Shown piece by piece: positions 1 to 5,557 of a DNA stretch of 7,074 nt. This DNA comes from Candidatus Neomicrothrix sp. UBA7388 (GTDB lineage: Bacteria > Actinomycetota > Acidimicrobiia > Acidimicrobiales > Poriferisodalaceae). The notes below the pieces were generated by a model. The model had not been told where the DNA came from. It did no database searches and saw only the letters and a list, made by a program, of their open reading frames with translations. Each line of letters begins with the position of its first letter. Within the stretch, counting starts at the first letter, position 1. Location: positions 1-7,074 of the forward strand of contig DKNM01000061.1 of NCBI GenBank assembly GCA_002470695.1, read 5' to 3'. The position numbers and the translations under genes were made by a program.

Positions 1-1440
1 ATGTGGGCAATTGCTGTTATCTGGGGCTTCGCTCAAGCTCGAGAAGCTAGAGAACCGGCGGCCGCCGTTGGACCCTCATTTGTCTTTGGTTCCGATATGG
101 CTATGAATCCGCCTCTTAAGACGGTCAAAGGTAACATCGTCGCGTCCTCCAATGGGTCCGCTATTGACCGAGGGCTGGTGAAACTTGTTCCGCTCAACGA
201 ATCAGGAATTGAATTTTCGAGCCCGATAAACTCAGACGGCTCGTTCGAGGTTCCTGCGCTCAGGCCCGGAACTTACGCAATGGAAGTACTCGGCGAAGGT
301 CTTGTGTCTAAATCGAACCAACTTGTTCGAGATACGGGAGACGCCGTAATTTTGCTGGACCGCGTATCGGTCGAGGGCCTGAGTACCGTAATAAAAGGAA
401 CTGTCCAAAATGCTAGTGCTGATCCGATAGCCGACGCTTCTGTGCAACTCTCCAGTATTGACCTAGAAATAGATCCACTCACGCTTATCGCTGAGAATAA
501 CGGTGAATTTGAAGTAAAGGCGCTTCAGAGCCCTGGCGAATACGAGCTGTTGGTGGCTGCAGATGGGTACGACCCAGCTCAAATTCGCCTATCAGTAGGG
601 CCCGGCGAAGAAACTGAGCCCGTTGTGGAGTTGGTAGCTCAGCCGGGATCAATTACGGGATTTGTCGGCTACGAAGATGCTGGAGAGATATATGGTCTCT
701 CGGGTGTTGAAGTAACCGCCGAATCGGGCGACTTTTCCGTCACCTCCACTTCGGTGGCCTCGCCCACTGAAACTGGAGTCTTTTATCTTACGGGATTACC
801 TACATTGCGGAGCTACACGCTGATCTTCGAAAGTCCTGGTTACTCGTCAACCACTTTGATACGCCCACTAGCTGCTGGGGAGCAGTTGGAAATTGCCAAC
901 TGGATAGAAATGACACCGGCATATGACTTTGTTCAAGGCAGTGTCCGTAATTCAGATCAAACATTCGTCGAAAACGTGGAAATCACGGTAACAGATGGCT
1001 TAAATCGCGCATATTCAGTGTCGGACGCTAATGGTCAATTCTCGATCTCTGGTCGCCAATCAGACCGTGACTATGTGATTACTTTCGAGCATCCAGAATA
1101 CTTGACTCAAGCGCTTCAAATCACAGCGGGAGAAGACGCATCTCGGATTTCTGCGACATTGCAACGTGCGTTTTTCGCAATCACCGGCTCGATTAAAGAT
1201 GGAAGTGGGACTGCGTTGCAGGGCATCGATGTCTTGGCTGTGTCCGGTGATAGTGAATTCGCAACGGTAAGTACCGACAAAGGCTCATTTCTGCTTTCGG
1301 GGCTATCGACCACGAAATCATGGACGGTGAGATTTGACCAAGGAAGTAAGAATCTTGGAGCACAAATCGTAGATCCGACCATAGCGACCATGACACTTGG
1401 CAATATTGAGTTAGGTGCAATCACACTGAGTAGTAACTAG
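1..1440 (+). CDS. C-terminal part of a membrane-anchored protein with five carboxypeptidase-regulatory-like repeats (5' end outside window)
   Basis: The reading frame is open from base 1 to the TAG at 1438-1440, giving 479 visible residues. The ATG at base 1 is probably not the true start. Residues 2-11 (WAIAVIWGFA) look like the second half of a transmembrane helix. A linker of about 29 residues then leads to the first repeat at residue 41, as in the two downstream paralogues (about 33 and 29 residues). Five beta-sandwich domains of roughly 85 residues follow, at about 41-123, 128-212, 216-303, 308-387 and 391-475. Each has the pattern of the CarboxypepD_reg family: I-x-G-x-V near the start, then D/N-G-x-F, then L/G-x-Y near the end. 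The tail is predicted to lie outside the membrane and to have a structural or binding role. It contains no cysteine, unlike the downstream paralogue, and no catalytic motif, LPXTG sorting signal or C-terminal helix. The missing N-terminal domains are inferred from the paralogues; function is unknown. Confidence 0.85.
   Translation: MWAIAVIWGFAQAREAREPAAAVGPSFVFGSDMAMNPPLKTVKGNIVASSNGSAIDRGLVKLVPLNESGIEFSSPINSDGSFEVPALRPGTYAMEVLGEGLVSKSNQLVRDTGDAVILLDRVSVEGLSTVIKGTVQNASADPIADASVQLSSIDLEIDPLTLIAENNGEFEVKALQSPGEYELLVAADGYDPAQIRLSVGPGEETEPVVELVAQPGSITGFVGYEDAGEIYGLSGVEVTAESGDFSVTSTSVASPTETGVFYLTGLPTLRSYTLIFESPGYSSTTLIRPLAAGEQLEIANWIEMTPAYDFVQGSVRNSDQTFVENVEITVTDGLNRAYSVSDANGQFSISGRQSDRDYVITFEHPEYLTQALQITAGEDASRISATLQRAFFAITGSIKDGSGTALQGIDVLAVSGDSEFATVSTDKGSFLLSGLSTTKSWTVRFDQGSKNLGAQIVDPTIATMTLGNIELGAITLSSN
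121..1425 (+). repeat. Array of five diverged carboxypeptidase-regulatory-like domains (protein-level repeat)
   Basis: Residues 41-475 of the first gene divide into five units of about 80-90 residues. Recurring landmarks are an opening I/V-x-G-x-V/I strand (VKGNIV, IKGTVQ, ITGFVG, VQGSVR, ITGSIK), a middle G-x-F strand (DGSFEV, NGEFEV, TGVFYL, NGQFSI, KGSFLL), and a following Y/W-x-hydrophobic strand (TYAMEV, EYELLV, SYTLIF, DYVITF, SWTVRF). The units are too diverged to appear as a DNA repeat. Boundaries are judged by eye. Confidence 0.75.
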
Positions 1441-1535
1441 GCCACAAAAAACAACCTAAAGTAGTACTTCTCGCATCAAATTTCTTTTGCCTAAGACTGG
1501 TCAAGAACGTACTCTAAAAAAAATGCCCAGTTCGT

Positions 1536-1565
1536 CACTCGACTTCAGCAAATCGAGTGCTTTTT
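1536..1565 (+). terminator. Intrinsic terminator after the first gene
   Basis: CACTCGA at 1536-1542 is the perfect reverse complement of TCGAGTG at 1553-1559. The loop is 10 bases, and one C then precedes a run of five T (1561-1565). A 7-bp stem followed by a T-run about 96 bases past the first stop codon fits factor-independent termination. An A-run at about 1517-1523 could make it act in the opposite direction as well. It suggests that the second gene is at least partly transcribed from its own promoter, which I could not identify. Confidence 0.6.
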
Positions 1566-1577
1566 GCCCACCAAGAT

Positions 1578-1608
1578 GCGGCAAACAAGGCTCATTGGAG
1601 CCGCTTTT
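1578..1608 (+). other. Second hairpin region with two competing pairings, upstream of the middle gene
   Basis: GGCTC (1589-1593) can pair with GAGCC (1598-1602) around a four-base ATTG loop. Alternatively, GCGGC (1578-1582) can pair with GCCGC (1600-1604). The two pairings share bases 1600-1602 and so exclude each other. TTTT follows at 1605-1608. This could be a weak second terminator, an attenuator-like leader or chance. It lies only 30 bases before the ATG at 1639, so a transcript starting after it would have a very short leader. Confidence 0.25.
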
Positions 1609-1638
1609 GGGTGATCTGTCTTCATTTGGACCTATGCG

Positions 1639-4600
1639 ATGACTTCCGGGGTCGCTTTAAGTTCTCAGCAGTTATTCTTCGACGGCTCGGAGCCACTTGA
1701 GCTCGACGTTACGGTAGCCAACGTTAGTGACGTGATCGATACGTATGAGTTGCGAGTGCTCGGCATTGACTCCGAATGGCTCGAAGGAGCCACTGAGTCG
1801 CTTCAGCTATTCCCTGGCGAGTCGGGAAACTTTTCGCTACTGATCGACCTACCAGAGGACTTCCCTGCCGGCCGACACGACGTAGTTGTTCAAGTCCGGA
1901 GCAGTATCTTTCCCGAACGACTGCACATATCTCGTATCGACCTTGTGGTTGACGGTTATGAGCAAATTGCCCTTGACGTAAGTCCTAATCGCATAATCGC
2001 TGGAGGGCGTTCAAACTTTGTCGTCACGGCCTTGAACCAAGGCAACAAAGAATCATGGGTCGAGCTTGATCTCGACGACCCGGAGGGTCTCACAGAAGTT
2101 GAGTTCAGTCCGCCTGGCGCGCGAGTTCCGCCAGGTCGACAGCAGCTATTCACTGTCCGCCTGAAGGCTCCTCGTCCCTGGTTTGGTCAGCCCGCCAGCA
2201 GAATCTTAAACATCGGGGTCAAAGGCCTTGACGAATCCGTCACCCAACTTTTCAATTTCATTCAAAAACCAAAAATAGGCCGTTGGATTTTGTCAATGTG
2301 TGGATTGTTGTTTGCCGTGCTCGTATTCGGCCTTGTCCTGAGTAGAGAGCTCTCGACATTCGCTGACCGAGTTGGGGTGGACCGATCAGTTCTGCAAGAC
2401 GCATACGCGAGTTCCTCTGGTGCCGGTAATCAGGGAAACGCAACGCTTGAAGGACAATTACTGGACTCGAGATCGCTCCAACCAGTGCCTTGGGCTCAAG
2501 TTCAGGTCTATGACGGGGCCGATCTAGCCAATAAAGTCCGTAGCACGGCTACAGATGAAACGGGATCATTTCTCATAAGCGGCCTTAGTAGAAGCGGCGG
2601 CTACCGAGTTTCTTTCGATAAACCGGGCTACTTACCTTCCTGGTACGGGGGAGGGCGGACTATCGACGTCGCTCAATTGGTCTACCCCTCTGGGGAAGAG
2701 TTATCAGTACAGATGCAAGGACAGCTTTCAGCGGTGGAAGGCAATGTGACCGGGCCGTCGATCGAATCTTCTACAGCCTCGCTTCTTATTGACCCTCAGA
2801 CTCTTCAACTGCGACAGGTTAACGACCCAGCAGTAATGGCATCAGTCGAAATACAAGATGGCGGCCTATATCAGTTTGAAGAAGTCCCATCGGGGCGGTA
2901 CCAAGTTCGAATCTCAGTTCCAGGCTTTAGCACCAAGTACTCAGATTTCTTTTATTTGGACGCCGGGACGACTCTTTCGGTACCCGACATTGCCATCCAA
3001 CGCGGAAACGGAGAAATTAACGGCAATTTACGAATGCTCAAAGAAGGGGTAGGTGTACCTCTTGAATATGCTCAGCTCAGACTCGAAGATTCAAAAGGCT
3101 CCGAACGTTATGAACTGACTTCGGGTACTCCTAGCCTCCGGTTTCAAGTTGCACCAGTCGAGGATGGTTCGGCGCGTCTCGCTAATGGCGAAAACGGCAC
3201 CATAACGGTGCGCAGATTGAATTTCTCAGAAGGTGACCCAGAAGCCAAATGCTCAATTCCGGCAGGTGCTAAAGGATGCGAGATTTCTGCAATGCACTCA
3301 TCGGAACAATCATCCGAAAGCTTGCCAATTGCAGACGAAATGAATTTAGAGATATCTGTGGCCACCCTTCTAGGAAGCCCCTTAGAGGCTGTGGATATCC
3401 AGGTGATTGACGGGCTGGGACGTGAATTCCTTTGCAGCGAGGACGGCAATACCCGTAACGACACTGTTCCGCCGGGAGGTAGCACGTTCGATTCCAGCGC
3501 CAATAGCTCCTGCGGATTCGGAGGAGTAGCTGCTGGGAACGCCCAAGTGTTCGTTTATCGACCTAATGAAGATAAGTCTTCCTCAAGCATCGAAATATCT
3601 TCTGGGCGTAGGTCCAAGTTACAGATTCGAGTCGCAACCCTTGAAGCAGCGTTAGCGACAATAGAAATTGAACGAAGCTCTACCTCCTCAACTGCGGCGA
3701 CCAAAGTAAGCGACACTTCCGTAGTTGTTTTTGGTCCTTACATCCAAGATCAGGTGTTGACCCGGCCATCATTCACAGAAGAAGCTTTGACTAGCCTGCA
3801 AATAGAGAATCTGGACTGGTCGGAAGTTCCCGTTGATAAGCAGCCATTAGCGGTATACCCGGAGAACGCCGATAGCCCAGTCTGTGAGCTTTATGAGCCA
3901 TCCCTTAGTTGTGAATTTGAACAAGAGATGCTTGATCAGACTGTCAATGCATTTGTGATGCGATTCGCAGATAACGAAATATTTAGTTACGGCCGACCTG
4001 CAGTCAGAGACGGGCTCTGGACCATATCGGTACCAACCGGAAACCAAGCAACGAGCGACTTTTCTGTCAAGTTGATAAGCGAGGATGGTTCGCCGGTATT
4101 GGTGCCACCTGGCCAGACAGCATTGGCAACGGTCGTAGGGTCGGATCTAAACGGAGATATCAGCAACGCTAAGTGTGTAATACCGGGCAGCTCAGATAAC
4201 TGTCAAGTCCCGATAAGCGAGGTTGGCTATGGTCTTCTAGACATAGCTGTTACCAACGTTGCCGATTGGCAACCACTGATGACACAAGCCTTTTACAACG
4301 GCTTGGATAGCGAAGTCCTAGTAACACCGCAGCTAAGTCTTAAGCAAAGCGGCCCAGGAGACTTCCAATTTTCAAACCTCCCAACTCCCGCCAATTATCT
4401 GCTAACCGTCGAAGGTTCCGAATCAATCCAAGAACACACGATGGAAATTCAACTTGTTGAAGGTCAAGCTTTAGAAGACCTAGTAGTCCTAGCCAATCCA
4501 ACCTTCGGTTCCATACGGGGACAACTGTCGCTACCGACAGGCGTTTCGGGAAGAGCGGGTGGAGTCGAGGTAATTGCATCCGACGGCGAGTCAACTTGGT

Positions 4601-5457
4601 CGAGTACCTCAATCTCTGCAGGTGTCGATGACAGTCGCATAGGCAGTTTCGTGTTTCCAAAACTGCCGGTTCCTGGCACCTACCAAATCACAGTTGACGA
4701 CTCACTAATGGAAGCATCAGCTATCGATTACGTAGTAAGTGAGCTTGCGCCTGACGTAGTTGCCCCAAACCCATTGCTACTCAAACCTAAACTCGGCTCG
4801 CTATCGGGAAGAATTTTCCAGTGTGAAAACACTTCATGTAGCACCAAATCGGCCCGTCCCAAAGCCAACGTAACCCTATCTAACTCTTTGATTAGCTTTG
4901 ACGTGATGTCAGTGGATAGATGTTTCTTAGAAGCCGGCGTGCCTAATGCTGGCACCTCAGGCTGCGGCGGTAACTTCATAGTCGATTCAGTGCCGGTTGG
5001 CTCTTACTTGCTTGCAGTAGAGGTAACTGGCGCCCAGCCCCAAACCAGGCAAGTGACCATCGGCTCCGGCACAACCACCAACGTAGAAATTCTTGTCCCG
5101 GTATCAGCTCAGCTCGAAATTGAAATCTGTGATGCGTTGCCAACGAACGTAACAGCAAGATGTGCGGCTTCAAACCGGCTATCCGGTTGGAATATCGCTC
5201 TATATAAGGAATCTGAGTTCCCTACGGGTAGCGCTGTCCCCGGAATAGCTAACGCCAACGGTGACATCACTACATATAACTCCTTGGACGCGCCCCTGCG
5301 GTACGTAGTAACCGCAAATGGACCGAGTTCGTCCGGTAGATCAGGTAATTTGTCAACTTCATTTGCTATGCCAGCGAGCTCAAAAGTAGTCCTAGTCTGC
5401 GCGCCGCCGGCACTTAGCAGCAACTTAGCTTCCTGTCGGTTGGTCAATCTTGGATAA
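1639..5457 (+). CDS. Large single-pass membrane protein: two NEW3-like domains, central helix, cysteine-rich carboxypeptidase-regulatory-like tail
   Basis: This gene is complete, with 1272 residues. ATG 1639 is the first usable start after the in-frame TGA at 1612-1614; the ribosome site is weak (TTGGA, 8 bases upstream). Residues 1-105 and 108-206 are immunoglobulin-like domains of the NEW3/NPCBM-associated type, with marks such as FPGESG (58-63) and FPAGRHDV (75-82). The second carries RPWFGQP (179-185), a motif I recall from actinobacterial proteins labelled 'hydrolytic protein'. There is no signal peptide. A helix at about 216-234 follows the basic stretch QKPKIGR (209-215), so the N-terminus is predicted inside and the tail outside. 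The tail starts near 267 with clear regulatory-like domains at about 267-360, 361-455, 955-1048 and 1050-1154; the region 457-950 and the last 115 residues are more diverged. Sixteen cysteines, all after the helix, fall into eight local pairs. No metal-binding or hydrolase motif is visible. A structural, adhesive or signalling role is inferred; the exact function is unknown. Confidence 0.9.
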   Translation: MTSGVALSSQQLFFDGSEPLELDVTVANVSDVIDTYELRVLGIDSEWLEGATESLQLFPGESGNFSLLIDLPEDFPAGRHDVVVQVRSSIFPERLHISRIDLVVDGYEQIALDVSPNRIIAGGRSNFVVTALNQGNKESWVELDLDDPEGLTEVEFSPPGARVPPGRQQLFTVRLKAPRPWFGQPASRILNIGVKGLDESVTQLFNFIQKPKIGRWILSMCGLLFAVLVFGLVLSRELSTFADRVGVDRSVLQDAYASSSGAGNQGNATLEGQLLDSRSLQPVPWAQVQVYDGADLANKVRSTATDETGSFLISGLSRSGGYRVSFDKPGYLPSWYGGGRTIDVAQLVYPSGEELSVQMQGQLSAVEGNVTGPSIESSTASLLIDPQTLQLRQVNDPAVMASVEIQDGGLYQFEEVPSGRYQVRISVPGFSTKYSDFFYLDAGTTLSVPDIAIQRGNGEINGNLRMLKEGVGVPLEYAQLRLEDSKGSERYELTSGTPSLRFQVAPVEDGSARLANGENGTITVRRLNFSEGDPEAKCSIPAGAKGCEISAMHSSEQSSESLPIADEMNLEISVATLLGSPLEAVDIQVIDGLGREFLCSEDGNTRNDTVPPGGSTFDSSANSSCGFGGVAAGNAQVFVYRPNEDKSSSSIEISSGRRSKLQIRVATLEAALATIEIERSSTSSTAATKVSDTSVVVFGPYIQDQVLTRPSFTEEALTSLQIENLDWSEVPVDKQPLAVYPENADSPVCELYEPSLSCEFEQEMLDQTVNAFVMRFADNEIFSYGRPAVRDGLWTISVPTGNQATSDFSVKLISEDGSPVLVPPGQTALATVVGSDLNGDISNAKCVIPGSSDNCQVPISEVGYGLLDIAVTNVADWQPLMTQAFYNGLDSEVLVTPQLSLKQSGPGDFQFSNLPTPANYLLTVEGSESIQEHTMEIQLVEGQALEDLVVLANPTFGSIRGQLSLPTGVSGRAGGVEVIASDGESTWSSTSISAGVDDSRIGSFVFPKLPVPGTYQITVDDSLMEASAIDYVVSELAPDVVAPNPLLLKPKLGSLSGRIFQCENTSCSTKSARPKANVTLSNSLISFDVMSVDRCFLEAGVPNAGTSGCGGNFIVDSVPVGSYLLAVEVTGAQPQTRQVTIGSGTTTNVEILVPVSAQLEIEICDALPTNVTARCAASNRLSGWNIALYKESEFPTGSAVPGIANANGDITTYNSLDAPLRYVVTANGPSSSGRSGNLSTSFAMPASSKVVLVCAPPALSSNLASCRLVNLG
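3160..3288 (+). repeat. C-x8-C module, copy 1 (residues 508-550 of the middle gene)
   Basis: Starting from EDGS at 508, the segment runs through G-T-I-T-V to KCSIPAGAKGCEI, with cysteines 538 and 547. It aligns with residues 815-858 (EDGS to KCVIPGSSDNCQV) almost without gaps. The shared features are the EDGS opening, K-C-x-I-P, and the second cysteine nine residues after the first. A disulfide-closed hairpin is inferred. Confidence 0.55.
3883..3912 (+). repeat. C-x8-C motif, copy 2 (residues 749-758), partial resemblance
   Basis: CELYEPSLSC at residues 749-758 has the same cysteine spacing as copies 1 and 3 and is followed by an acidic/aromatic E-F. The surrounding sequence does not align well with the other two, so only the spacing supports its membership. 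Confidence 0.35.
4081..4212 (+). repeat. C-x8-C module, copy 3 (residues 815-858 of the middle gene)
   Basis: This segment repeats copy 1. EDGS is at 815-818 and KCVIPGSSDNC carries cysteines 846 and 855. The distance from EDGS to the first cysteine differs by only one residue from copy 1 (31 versus 30), which supports an internal domain duplication rather than chance spacing. Confidence 0.55.
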
Positions 5458-5548
5458 CTGCACCTAATCTCTCCTATTGATAGTCAATTAATTTGATTTC
5501 CTTTGTTTCCAAGGGTGAGCTGGTGCGGAAAACTGCAATTTCGACGAT

Positions 5549-5553
5549 GAGGA
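5549..5553 (+). promoter_or_regulatory. Ribosome binding site supporting a GTG start
   Basis: GAGGA lies four bases before GTG 5558. The spacing is short but workable. It matters because no ATG or TTG exists in frame between the TGA at 5516-5518 and this GTG, and the next in-frame ATG is at residue 118, well inside the conserved domains. Confidence 0.5.
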
Positions 5554-5557
5554 CAGC

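Noticed and set aside
1459..1469. Small palindrome AAGTA-G-TACTT after the first gene
   Set aside because: The arms are five bases with a one-base centre, there is no associated motif, and it is likely chance.
2858..3052. 64-codon plus-strand frame inside the middle gene
   Set aside because: It is out of frame within a continuous, domain-bearing coding sequence and shows no signs of its own.
3144..3503. 119-codon minus-strand frame, with similar shorter ones at 1116-1424, 4340-4660 and 5109-5447
   Set aside because: All lie within the plus-strand genes, have no separate ribosome site or domain, and read as shadow frames.
1639..5457. Enzyme assignment (carboxypeptidase or hydrolase)
   Set aside because: The resemblance is to the non-catalytic regulatory-like domain only. 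I found no HxxE-type zinc site or serine hydrolase motif, and histidines are rare.
1..5457. Sortase-anchored surface protein
   Set aside because: The two visible C-termini end in the repeat region (LSSN and RLVNLG) without LPXTG, a final hydrophobic helix or a basic tail.
5458..5557. Possible terminator or promoter in the gap before the third gene, including ATTGA/TCAAT (5476-5480/5484-5488) and a TTGATA at 5477
   Set aside because: The stem is five A/T-rich pairs around a three-base loop without a proper T-run. No matching -10 element lies about 17 bases after TTGATA.
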